Source: Bacillus sp. OK048 | Lineage (GTDB): Bacteria; Bacillota; Bacilli; Bacillales; Cytobacillaceae | Length of the DNA stretch: 64,000 nucleotides | Assembly: GCF_900103525.1 (NCBI RefSeq) | Contig: NZ_FNHN01000007.1 | Coordinates: 62,001-126,000, forward strand | Direction of reading: 5' to 3' | Shown: piece after piece, positions 8,292-16,611 of the stretch | Layout: each line of letters begins with the position of its first letter | Numbering within the stretch: position 1 is the stretch's first letter | Translations under genes and position numbers: made by a program | The notes under the pieces: model-generated | The model's database searches: none | Told to the model about the DNA's origin: nothing | What the model saw: only the letters and a program-made list of their open reading frames with translations

Positions 8292-9443
8292 ATGGAAAAA
8301 AATAACCTTAATAATATACCCAAAGATTTATTTGTTCCTCTTGTACGTAAAGAGGATACTAGCGAAAAAATCTCCGCTCCTAGCAGAACGTTTTTTCAAG
8401 ATGCAAAAAGAACGCTTTTTAGTAATAAACCTGCTGTTTTCAGCATGTTTCTCATCGCATTAATTATCATCTTGAGTATCGTTGGACCATGGATGAATAA
8501 TTTCGGTTCTGATGAACAGGATTTAAAAAGGGCGAAAATGCCTCCGCGTGTACCAGTTTTAGAGAACATTTCATGGCTTGGACTTGATGGTACATTATCA
8601 GGTACTTTCCAAGGTAAAGATGTAAACCAGGCTACTGCCAAGGCAAATGCTAGATTCGCTAAAAAAGAATTTGTTGATTTAGAGGTAATAAATAAAGGTG
8701 ACGGTACTCTGAATTCCGCGGAAGTCAAAGCAACCTATCATATTTATGATGCGAAAGAAATGAAAGATACGTACTTCTGGATGGGAAGCGATGCTTTAGG
8801 TCGTGACCAGTGGACAAGACTTTGGGAAGGTACACAGGTTTCATTAATTATTGCTTTTGTTGCCGCGGTGCTTGACCTTGTTATTGGTGTTGCTTATGGC
8901 GGGATTTCTGGATTTTACGGCGGAAGAGTCGATAATATCTTGCAGCGAATTGCTGAAATTCTAGTTGGTATCCCTAACCTAGTTATTATCCTTTTAATGA
9001 TGCTTGTACTGAAGCCCGGTATTGTTTCGATTGTCATTGCTCTATCGATTACTGGGTGGATTGGTATGTCCCGAATCGTTCGTGGTGAAGTACTAAAGCT
9101 AAAAAACCAAGAGTTTGTTTTAGCTTCAAGAACCTTAGGAACTTCTAATGGCACCATCATTAGAAAGCACTTGGTTCCAAATATCAGTGGTATTATCATT
9201 ATAAACACGATGTTTTCAGTTCCAGGAGCTATCTTTTTCGAAGCATTTTTAAGCTTTATTGGATTAGGTATTGTTCCTCCAGATGCTTCACTAGGTTCTT
9301 TAATTGACCTTGGGTTTGATAACCTCAGACTTTATCCATACATGCTTGTGTTCCCGGCAATTATAATCTCTGTACTTATGATTGCATTTAATATTGTTGG
9401 GGATGGTCTGCGAGATGCATTTGATCCGAAAATGCATAAATAA
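8292..9443 (+). CDS. oppC: Oligopeptide ABC transporter permease OppC
   Basis: Second channel subunit, 383 residues. This is longer than the roughly 300 usual for DppC/AppC. The extra length lies between the first helix (about 45-65) and the second (about 175 on), an extracytoplasmic stretch rich in charged residues. The rest is normal, with the EAA loop at VLASRTLGTSNGTIIRKHLVPN and the family end GDGLRDAFDPKMHK. It begins immediately after oppB and so is probably coupled to it. A long loop of this kind also occurs in some other Firmicute OppC proteins, to my recollection, so it need not be novel. Confidence 0.9.
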   Translation: MEKNNLNNIPKDLFVPLVRKEDTSEKISAPSRTFFQDAKRTLFSNKPAVFSMFLIALIIILSIVGPWMNNFGSDEQDLKRAKMPPRVPVLENISWLGLDGTLSGTFQGKDVNQATAKANARFAKKEFVDLEVINKGDGTLNSAEVKATYHIYDAKEMKDTYFWMGSDALGRDQWTRLWEGTQVSLIIAFVAAVLDLVIGVAYGGISGFYGGRVDNILQRIAEILVGIPNLVIILLMMLVLKPGIVSIVIALSITGWIGMSRIVRGEVLKLKNQEFVLASRTLGTSNGTIIRKHLVPNISGIIIINTMFSVPGAIFFEAFLSFIGLGIVPPDASLGSLIDLGFDNLRLYPYMLVFPAIIISVLMIAFNIVGDGLRDAFDPKMHK

Positions 9444-9462
9444 GAAGGTAGGTGTTTAATAA

Positions 9463-10518
9463 ATGACTAAATTATTGGAAGTCAAAGATTTAAAAGTATC
9501 ATTTAACACCTACAATGGTGAAGTGCAAGCTGTTCGGGGTGTTACCTTTGATTTAAATAAAGGGGAAACATTAGCAATTGTAGGTGAATCAGGTTCAGGT
9601 AAGTCTGTAACCTCTAATGCAATTATGAGACTACTTCCAGAACCACATGGCTTTATTAAAGAAGGGCAAATCCTCCTCGAAGGGGTAGACCTTGCTAAAA
9701 AGACGAACAAAGAAATGCAAAAAATTCGTGGAAAAGATATTTCTATGGTCTTCCAAGATCCAATGTCGTCTTTAAATCCGACAATGAAAGTTGGAAATCA
9801 GATCATGGAAGGTCTGATAAAGCACCAAAATATGAGCAAACAAGAAGCAAGAAAAACAGCGCTTGAACTTCTGACGCTTGTTGGAATTCCGAGACCTGAT
9901 GTGCGTATTGATCAATACCCTCACCAATTTTCTGGTGGGATGCGTCAGCGTGTAGTGGTTGCGATAGCTTTGGCATGTAATCCTAAGATCTTAATTGCCG
10001 ATGAACCAACAACTGCTCTTGATGTAACCATTCAGGCGCAAATTTTGGAATTGATGAAGAGCATTCAACAAAAAACCGATAGTGCAATTATTTTCATTAC
10101 ACATGACCTTGGTGTTGTAGCAAACGTTGCGGACCGTGTAGCAGTTATGTACGCTGGGAAAATCGTGGAAGTTGGAACAGTAGACGATATCTTCTACAAT
10201 CCTAAACACCCATATACGTGGGGCTTGATTGGGTCTATGCCTACATTGGAAAGTTCGGACGAAGAACTGTTTGCTATACCTGGTAGCCCGCCAAATATGT
10301 TGAATCCACCTATTGGAGATGCGTTTGCTCCTAGAAACCAATTTGCTTTAGAAATTGACACAGTAATGGAACCGCCAATGTTTAAAGTATCTGATACACA
10401 TTATGCGGCAACATGGCTTTTACATGAAGATGCGCCTAAAATCGAACCACCTGCGGCAGTTAAGCAAAGGATGCAAGGTTTTGCTAGTACGGGTGCAAAG
10501 GGCGGTGGCGAAAAATGA
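9463..10518 (+). CDS. oppD: Oligopeptide ABC transporter ATPase OppD
   Basis: ATPase of 351 residues. It has Walker A GESGSGKS, signature FSGGMRQR, Walker B ILIADEPTTALDVT and switch His in THDLG. The C-terminal oligopeptide/dipeptide extension includes the NPKHPYTWGLIGSMP motif. The usual Cys cluster that binds an iron-sulfur centre in many OppD proteins is not evident. The stop overlaps the oppF start by four bases (ATGA), giving translational coupling. OppD and OppF form the heterodimeric motor. Confidence 0.92.
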   Translation: MTKLLEVKDLKVSFNTYNGEVQAVRGVTFDLNKGETLAIVGESGSGKSVTSNAIMRLLPEPHGFIKEGQILLEGVDLAKKTNKEMQKIRGKDISMVFQDPMSSLNPTMKVGNQIMEGLIKHQNMSKQEARKTALELLTLVGIPRPDVRIDQYPHQFSGGMRQRVVVAIALACNPKILIADEPTTALDVTIQAQILELMKSIQQKTDSAIIFITHDLGVVANVADRVAVMYAGKIVEVGTVDDIFYNPKHPYTWGLIGSMPTLESSDEELFAIPGSPPNMLNPPIGDAFAPRNQFALEIDTVMEPPMFKVSDTHYAATWLLHEDAPKIEPPAAVKQRMQGFASTGAKGGGEK

Positions 10519-11444
10519 CAACGGAAAAATTACTTGAAGTAAAAAATTTACAAAAGCATTTCACAGTTGGTAAGAAAAATATCATCAAAGCTGTCGATGG
10601 TGTTAGTTTTGATGTATTTAAAGGTGAAACATTTGGACTAGTTGGTGAGTCTGGATGTGGTAAGTCTACAACTGGTAGAACGATCATCCGCCTTTATGAT
10701 GCAACTGGCGGGGAAGTTAAATTTAATGGTGAAGATGTTCACGGAAAAAAATCTAAATCTGAACTTCTTAAATTTAATCGAAAAATGCAAATGATTTTCC
10801 AAGATCCGTCTTCATCCTTGAACCCTCGGATGACCGTTTTGGATATTATTGCTGAAGGTCTAGATGTTCATAAGCTAGTGAAGAATGACACGGAACGTAG
10901 ACAAAAGGTTGAAGAATTATTAGAGGCTGTTGGTCTAAATAAAGAGCATGCAACCCGCTTTCCACATGAATTTAGTGGTGGGCAAAGACAACGGATTGGT
11001 ATTGCTAGAGCGCTAGCAGTGGATCCAGAGTTTATTATCGCTGATGAACCAATCTCCGCATTGGACGTATCCATTCAGGCACAGGTAGTCAATTTGCTTA
11101 AGAAATTGCAAAAAGAACGTGGTTTAACGTATTTATTTATTGCTCATGACCTTTCAATGGTTAAATATATCTCCGATCGTATTGGCGTTATGTATATGGG
11201 TAATCTAGTGGAACTTGCTGATAGCGATGAACTATACAATAATCCTATTCATCCATATACAAAATCATTGTTATCTGCTATTCCGCTGCCAGATCCAAGA
11301 TACGAGCGTACGCGTAAACGTATTAGTTATGATCCTACAATCCATGATCCAGATGGTGAGTTTGAGCTTAGAGAAGTTAAGCCAGGACATTTTGTTCGTT
11401 GTACAGCAAAGGAATTTGAAAGATATCAAAATGAACAAAAGTAA
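10515..11444 (+). CDS. oppF: Oligopeptide ABC transporter ATPase OppF
   Basis: ATPase of 309 residues. It has Walker A GESGCGKST, signature FSGGQRQR, Walker B FIIADEPISALDVS and the C-terminal YNNPIHPYTKSLLSAIPLPDP motif typical of OppF. The end region EVKPGHFVRCTAKEFER matches the family. It overlaps oppD and ends the operon before a strong terminator. Confidence 0.92.
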   Translation: MTTEKLLEVKNLQKHFTVGKKNIIKAVDGVSFDVFKGETFGLVGESGCGKSTTGRTIIRLYDATGGEVKFNGEDVHGKKSKSELLKFNRKMQMIFQDPSSSLNPRMTVLDIIAEGLDVHKLVKNDTERRQKVEELLEAVGLNKEHATRFPHEFSGGQRQRIGIARALAVDPEFIIADEPISALDVSIQAQVVNLLKKLQKERGLTYLFIAHDLSMVKYISDRIGVMYMGNLVELADSDELYNNPIHPYTKSLLSAIPLPDPRYERTRKRISYDPTIHDPDGEFELREVKPGHFVRCTAKEFERYQNEQK

Positions 11445-11458
11445 AATAAGCAGTAGTT

Positions 11459-11494
11459 AAAAAAGAGTGTTGACTCCAATCAACACTCTTTTTG
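11459..11494. terminator. Bidirectional terminator between oppF and ilvA
   Basis: AAAAAGAGTGTTGA pairs with TCAACACTCTTTTT, perfect and flanked by A and T tracts, so it can act for both converging genes. Confidence 0.9.
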
Positions 11495-11497
11495 CTG

Positions 11498-12706
11498 CTA
11501 AAAATGATTCATTTCGACACTGCTATTTTTTTCTTTAAGGACTTTATACAACATATCAATATGTTCATTATTTTTTGTTTCTACTGATATATCTAGACCA
11601 GCATATCCAGGATAAATATTCTTCCCCATATGATTAAGATTTACGGATTGGATGTTTGCATCTAAATCTGTCAGCGAACTTAAAATCTTCTGAAGTTCCC
11701 CGGGCTTATCCTTCAAGGTAATCGTAAAAGTTGCATACCGTCCTGATTCTACTAATCCGCGCTCAATAATCCTAGAAATAAAATTCATATCGACATTTCC
11801 GCCGCTTAAAACAGCAACAACCTTTTTTTCCTTCAGGTTTACTTTTTCATATAAAAGTGCAGCTAGGGAACAGGCACCAGAGCCTTCTACTAACAGCTTA
11901 TTTCTTTCTAAAATCATAAGCATCGTTCGGGCAATTTCCATTTCATCCACACAATAAATACCATCAACGTATTTTTGGGCGATCTCAAAGGTCTTTTGTC
12001 CTGGCTTTCTTACGGCTATTCCATCAGCCGTGGTTGGTGTTGAATCTACCAACACAGGGATCTTTTCTTTTAATGATTGGTACATGCTAGGACAAGCAGT
12101 TGCCTGAACTCCATAAATGGCTATGTGGGGGTTTTTCTCTTTGACTGCCATTGCAACACCTGCAATCAAGCCACCGCCGCCTACAGGGCAAATTATAGCC
12201 TCTACGTCGGGCAGTTGATCAAGGATTTCCAAACCGACTGTTCCTTGTCCAGCTATAATTGCTTCGTCATCAAAGGCATGAATAAATGTAGCATCCCTCT
12301 GCTCTTTAAGTTCAAGCGCATAAGCTAGGGCATCATCAAATGTCGACCCTTCTAAGAGAACCTCTGCCCCATATTGTCTTGTAGCCAGTACCTTACTAAG
12401 TGGTGCCCCCTTTGGCATGACAATTGTACAATTGATCCCTAACATTTGACTAGAATAGGCTACCCCTTGTGCATGGTTGCCTGCAGAGGCAGCCACAACC
12501 CCCTTATGTGACTCTTCATCAGATAAGGATATTAGCTTATTATACGCACCTCTCGCTTTAAAAGATCCGGTTTTTTGGAGGTTTTCGAGTTTCAAGTATA
12601 CTTCAGTATGAGCAAGCTGACTAAATGTTTTCGAATAATCCAGTGGGGTTGAATGAACAATCCCCTTCATTTTTTCTCGTGCAATGATAATATCGTTAAC
12701 GTTCAT
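11498..12706 (-). CDS. ilvA: Threonine ammonia-lyase (threonine dehydratase)
   Basis: PLP enzyme that deaminates threonine to 2-oxobutanoate, the first step of isoleucine synthesis. It is 402 residues. The PLP lysine motif is GSFKARGAYNK (about 47-57), a glycine-rich phosphate cradle GGGGLIAGVA follows, and there is a SGGNVD motif near 315. The C-terminal region (about 325 on) is an ACT-like domain, ATFTITLKDKPGELQKIL, as in the short B. subtilis IlvA-type enzymes, so feedback control by isoleucine is plausible. TTTCCTCC on the plus strand gives an AGGAGGAAA site. It is a single gene with no ilv neighbours. Confidence 0.9.
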   Translation of the reverse strand: MNVNDIIIAREKMKGIVHSTPLDYSKTFSQLAHTEVYLKLENLQKTGSFKARGAYNKLISLSDEESHKGVVAASAGNHAQGVAYSSQMLGINCTIVMPKGAPLSKVLATRQYGAEVLLEGSTFDDALAYALELKEQRDATFIHAFDDEAIIAGQGTVGLEILDQLPDVEAIICPVGGGGLIAGVAMAVKEKNPHIAIYGVQATACPSMYQSLKEKIPVLVDSTPTTADGIAVRKPGQKTFEIAQKYVDGIYCVDEMEIARTMLMILERNKLLVEGSGACSLAALLYEKVNLKEKKVVAVLSGGNVDMNFISRIIERGLVESGRYATFTITLKDKPGELQKILSSLTDLDANIQSVNLNHMGKNIYPGYAGLDISVETKNNEHIDMLYKVLKEKNSSVEMNHF

Positions 12707-12802
12707 CGTTTCCTCCTACTTTTACACATGTTTTTACTTAGGGTGCGCTAGGTAAAGGAAACTATGATAATTTTGTTTTTTCATAAGAAAATCTTCAGTT
12801 TT

Positions 12803-12966
12803 TTTTGTATACAAAATACGTGTACATGTAAACAAGTTTGTATACAACATGTTTACTAATTTGTTTACATGTTTACAAACCTGTACACATGCTGGTTTTA
12901 CGCTATGTATACGCGTTTGTAATCGTTGTAAACAAAATTGTATACAACGATTACATAATGTTTACA
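12803..12966. repeat. Centromere-like iteron array (TGTWWACA repeats)
   Basis: Eight perfect or near-perfect TGTWWACA octamers and four close variants occur in 164 bases. Starts: 12806, 12827, 12839, 12850, 12862, 12870, 12882, 12906, 12918, 12927, 12939, 12959. Most are spaced 8-12 or about 21-24 bases. A perfect palindrome TTTTGTATACAAAA covers 12803-12816. A perfect 12-base inverted repeat, GTAATCGTTGTA at 12919 with its complement at 12943, lies inside. The array sits directly upstream of an actin-like gene, the position of parC-type centromeres in type II partition loci. No gene is seen in 12707-13095. Confidence 0.75.
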
Positions 12967-13095
12967 ATCTTACACGTTCATTTCTTTTTGATAGTTTCAT
13001 TGAAGAATCAAGAAATTTTCTATACACTTAAACTTGAGAAGCTAGATACATATTTTCAGTTACTTCTAATATGAAAGAATGAAAGGATGATAGAT

Positions 13096-14265
13096 TTGAA
13101 TAATTCTAGAGTTGCAGCCATTGATGTAGGAAATGACTCGATTAAGGCTATTTTTGGAGAATTAGAATATGAGGTTAATATTCCTAATATCATTGCGAGG
13201 GACACAGAGGATCGCCCTGTGATTGGAATTGAAGAATTAGATGATAAGGATCCTCTTGATGGTATTCATATAAAAGTTCATTCCCCTGCTTTAAAAGACA
13301 ATAATGCCATTTATCGTGTTGGGAATTTAGCAACCAAAAGTAATAATGCCACAGAATTAGATCCGGGCAGCAGCAAGTCTGAGGAGGACCAAACCTTAGT
13401 CTTACTTTTTACGACATTAGCTTTAGATGCTGTTAAGGAAAATACTTTCCGCCAGGTGAAAAATGTTATTGATGCAAACTATACATTAGGAACAGGACTG
13501 CCCCTTCGCGAGGTTAAGGAAGGTAAGGATGCAGGCTATCGCTCAAAATTAATTGGCTCCGTTCATCAAGTTGAATTCCTTGTCACACCAAAATACCAAG
13601 GTATAAAGGTAAATATTAAGTTTGATGAGGTAAAGGTTTATCCGGAAGGGTTTGCTGCTTATATTAATCTAGTAATGGACAATAACCTAAAAATTATCAA
13701 TAAAGAGCTTATCGATAAGCGTATTTTGATCCAGGATATTGGCGGTCTCTCAACAGATATCGCCGTTATTAAAAATCGAAATGTTGATGATGATAAAGCG
13801 CAAGGCTTTAATCTAGGAGTCTCGGAATCATTGGAACAAATTCGTGAGGAAATCAGATCGAAGCACGGTGTTGAGCTAGATAGCCGCCGTGATGTCGTTG
13901 AAATCATTACCAAGAAAAACGACCGTAATCATATTATGGTTAAAGGAAGCAGGACTAGTGTTCACGATATAACAGACCGCATTCTGTTAGATTTGGCCAA
14001 AAAACAATATCGTTTATTACGAAATGTATGGTCAAAGAACTCACAAACAGAAATCTGCTATTTTGTCGGTGGTGGTGCGACTGTACTAAAGGATTATCTT
14101 AAAACGTTAAATAATAATCTTGATGGGTATAACATTGATTTCTTTGAGGATGAAAAAGAAAGTATTTGGATGATGGCAAATGCCTATTACAAGCTCATCA
14201 CAGACTATGTTAAAAAGGCAGAGAAACAAAGTGCTGAACAAACGAAAAAGCCTGTTGCCAATTAA
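13096..14265 (+). CDS. ParM/StbA-type actin-like ATPase
   Basis: Actin-fold ATPase of about 389 residues. Visible nucleotide-binding motifs are phosphate-1 VAAIDVGNDSIKA near the N-terminus, phosphate-2 ILIQDIGGLSTDIAVI around residue 212, and the adenosine motif YFVGGGATVL around residue 320. Proteins of this kind polymerise and push DNA apart. I favour TTG at 13096 because AAAGGA lies about eight bases upstream; an ATG at 13087 overlaps that site. A repeat array lies upstream and a small gene downstream, the layout of parC-parM-parR. It is unlike MreB, which lacks such neighbours. The C-terminus is a Lys/Gln-rich tail. The family call is strong; a partition role on a chromosome is inference. 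Confidence 0.85.
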   Translation: MNNSRVAAIDVGNDSIKAIFGELEYEVNIPNIIARDTEDRPVIGIEELDDKDPLDGIHIKVHSPALKDNNAIYRVGNLATKSNNATELDPGSSKSEEDQTLVLLFTTLALDAVKENTFRQVKNVIDANYTLGTGLPLREVKEGKDAGYRSKLIGSVHQVEFLVTPKYQGIKVNIKFDEVKVYPEGFAAYINLVMDNNLKIINKELIDKRILIQDIGGLSTDIAVIKNRNVDDDKAQGFNLGVSESLEQIREEIRSKHGVELDSRRDVVEIITKKNDRNHIMVKGSRTSVHDITDRILLDLAKKQYRLLRNVWSKNSQTEICYFVGGGATVLKDYLKTLNNNLDGYNIDFFEDEKESIWMMANAYYKLITDYVKKAEKQSAEQTKKPVAN

Positions 14266-14278
14266 ATAAGGTGATGAT

Positions 14279-14869
14279 ATGAAGAAAGCTGGCTCAAATG
14301 AAATACAGAGGGGACAAGCGATTTCTTTTCGTGTCCCCTCTGACACACCTGACCATATAATCAAGCAGCTGCAGAAGTTAAAGGAAACAGAAAGAAGAAA
14401 TTTTTCAAGCAAAATTGCAGAATTTGTGATGGAGGGCGTCAGTACCGTTAATGCAAGAGAACGCGAGATGATTACGGTCCCATTGCCGAAAAAACTCACA
14501 AAAGCACAACGTGATTGGTTGAAGCACGAACATTCTGAGGCATTATTAGGAAACATTATCTATCAATTAATCTCTGATCCGGTTCGCTCTACCTCCCTGC
14601 TTGCTAGTTTTAATAGCAGTGCTATCGATATTGATGAAGCGTTGTATCTTCAAGAGGAAGTATTACCTGAAATTCATAACTATCAGGATAATGATAGTGC
14701 CGTAGAGGAACTTGCGGCATCTATTGATTTATCCGATCTCGATGATGACTTAAGTGAGTTTGATTGGGAAAGTACAAAGCCCGTAGTCGATGAGGAGAAT
14801 GAAGTGGAAGTGGAAGAGACTGAATTAGATGACCTGTTAGGCGGGTTTCTGGCCAGTATGAATAAATAG
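14279..14869 (+). CDS. Putative ParR-like partner (DNA-binding adaptor)
   Basis: 196 residues, not clearly recognised. The first 55 residues (ISFRVP...DHIIKQLQKLKE...FSSKIAEFVMEGV) read as a strand followed by two helices, compatible with a ribbon-helix-helix DNA-binding fold. The centre is basic and helical. The C-terminal 60 residues are strongly acidic (SDLDDDLSEFDWE, EVEVEETELDDL). It follows the actin-like gene after 13 bases and shares its terminator. ParR and AlfB proteins occupy this place, bind upstream repeats and connect DNA to the filament. The role is inferred from position and composition; sequence similarity to known ParR proteins was not tested. Confidence 0.6.
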   Translation: MKKAGSNEIQRGQAISFRVPSDTPDHIIKQLQKLKETERRNFSSKIAEFVMEGVSTVNAREREMITVPLPKKLTKAQRDWLKHEHSEALLGNIIYQLISDPVRSTSLLASFNSSAIDIDEALYLQEEVLPEIHNYQDNDSAVEELAASIDLSDLDDDLSEFDWESTKPVVDEENEVEVEETELDDLLGGFLASMNK

Positions 14870-14886
14870 GTGAAAATCAATCTAGG

Positions 14887-14922
14887 ATCAAAAGATAAGC
14901 AGATTTTTTGCTTATCTTTTTT
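14887..14922 (+). terminator. Terminator of the actin-like locus
   Basis: AAAAGATAAGCA pairs with TGCTTATCTTTTTT across a short T-rich loop. Confidence 0.85.
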
Positions 14923-15006
14923 GCTTTAGTCGTAATAATTGCTTGGTTCCTTATGCTATAATTCTATTAATTAGATTACCTTTTTTATAGGAAATGGAGT
15001 GGGACC

Positions 15007-16611
15007 TTGAAAAAAATTACCTTATTTATTCTAACAATGCTCTCATTTATAATAATTGCAGGTTGTGCCCAAGAGAAAAATAATAATGCTAAAGATAAGA
15101 AAACTGCCAGTAAAGAAGAGCTTATTTTAGCAGTGGGAAATGAGCCAGAAACAGGCTTTGATCCAGCATTAGGCTGGGGGCAATATGGTTCACCTCTTTT
15201 CCAAAGTACATTATTAACAAGAGACAATAAATTAAAAATTACCAATGACTTAGCTACGGGTTATGAAGTTAGCGGGGACGGTAAGATATGGACGGTAAAA
15301 CTTCGAGACGATGTTCTGTTTTCAGACGGAAAGCCACTAACGGCGGAGGATGTTCAATTTACATTTGAAACAGCACTAACAAGTGGTTCTGTTTTGGATT
15401 TAAATATTCTTGAATCTGTAAAGGTGACTGACCCGACTACTGTTGAATTCCACCTTAAACATGCAAATTCAACCTTTATTCATTCGTTATTAACATTAGG
15501 CATCATCCCAAGTCAATCTTATGGTGATAACTATGCAGAAAACCCAATTGGATCGGGTCCTTATAAGCTTGTCCAGTGGGATAAAGGACAACAAATCATC
15601 ATTGAAATGAACCCAGATTATTATGGAAAAAAGCCATTTTTTAAAAAGATCACTTTCTTATTTTTAAATGAGGATGCAGCCTATGCGGCGGCAAAGGCAG
15701 GACAGGTAGATATGGCTTATATTCCTGCCTCTTTTAGTAAAAATCAGATTACCGGAATGCGTCTAGAAGCCATTCAAAGTGTAGATAATCGTGGAATCAT
15801 GTTCCCTTATGTCGCTGCAGGAGAAAAAACAAAGGATGGTCGTGCGCTTGGGAACGATGTGACGGCAGACATCGCTATACGAAAGGCCATTAATATCGCC
15901 ACTGATCGCCAGGCGCTTGTAGAGGGGATTTTAGAAGGCCGTGGTACTCCTGGGTATTCAGCAGCAGATGGTTTGCCTTGGGGAAATGATGAAACAAAGA
16001 TTAAAGATAATGACTTGAATGGTGCGAAGGAAATTCTGGCTAATGCCAATTGGAAAGACGAAAATGGTGATGGACTTCTTGAAAAAGGAGCATTAACAGC
16101 AGAGTTTGATCTCCTCTACCCTGCTAGTGATGTTACTAGACAATCATTAGCGATAGCGGTTGCTGATATGGTAAAACCATTAGGCATAAAAATAAATGTT
16201 GAAGGTAAGAGCTGGGACGATATTGAATCGTTAATGCATTCCAGTGCAGTGATCATGGGATGGGGCAGCCATGACCCGCTAGAGATTTATAATTTGTTTA
16301 GCGGGAAAATGGCAGGAGTTGAGTATTATAACTCAGGTTATTATTCAAATGAGAAAGTGGATGAATACTTGGAAAACGCACTGTTATCCAGAACAGAGGA
16401 AGAAGCGATCGAATACTGGAAAAAGGCTCAGTGGGATGGAACAACTGGATTTAGTTCATTGGGGGATGTCCCTTGGGCATGGTTAGTAAATATCGATCAC
16501 TTGTATGTAGTAAATGAAAAACTGGATATTGGAGAGCAGAGAATTCAACCGCATAGTCATGGTTGGCCTATCACTGATAATCTTGTTGACTGGAAATGGA
16601 ATGAGAAATAA
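15007..16611 (+). CDS. Nickel/peptide-type ABC substrate-binding lipoprotein
   Basis: Solute-binding protein of family 5, 534 residues. The lipoprotein signal ends IIIAGCAQ with Cys20. The domain shows DGKIWTVKLRDDVLFSDGKPLTAEDV and NPIGSGPYKLVQWDKGQ. The gene set SBP-permease-permease-ATPase-ATPase and the sequence resemble NikA/CntA-type nickel or nickel-metallophore importers more than OppA, including a His-containing end (QPHSHGWPITDN). The start is TTG 15007 with a GGAG site. Substrate could be nickel, a metallophore complex or a peptide; no metallophore genes are adjacent. Confidence 0.8.
   Translation: MKKITLFILTMLSFIIIAGCAQEKNNNAKDKKTASKEELILAVGNEPETGFDPALGWGQYGSPLFQSTLLTRDNKLKITNDLATGYEVSGDGKIWTVKLRDDVLFSDGKPLTAEDVQFTFETALTSGSVLDLNILESVKVTDPTTVEFHLKHANSTFIHSLLTLGIIPSQSYGDNYAENPIGSGPYKLVQWDKGQQIIIEMNPDYYGKKPFFKKITFLFLNEDAAYAAAKAGQVDMAYIPASFSKNQITGMRLEAIQSVDNRGIMFPYVAAGEKTKDGRALGNDVTADIAIRKAINIATDRQALVEGILEGRGTPGYSAADGLPWGNDETKIKDNDLNGAKEILANANWKDENGDGLLEKGALTAEFDLLYPASDVTRQSLAIAVADMVKPLGIKINVEGKSWDDIESLMHSSAVIMGWGSHDPLEIYNLFSGKMAGVEYYNSGYYSNEKVDEYLENALLSRTEEEAIEYWKKAQWDGTTGFSSLGDVPWAWLVNIDHLYVVNEKLDIGEQRIQPHSHGWPITDNLVDWKWNEK

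Noticed and set aside
12803..12966. Possible CRISPR array
   Set aside because: Units are 8 bases and spacing is 8-24 bases, with no long identical repeats or unique spacers and no cas genes.
12838..13074. Open frames of 60-78 residues in the region before the actin-like gene
   Set aside because: They arise from the TGTWWACA repeats; no ribosome site, and the translations are Cys/Val/His-rich repeats of low plausibility.
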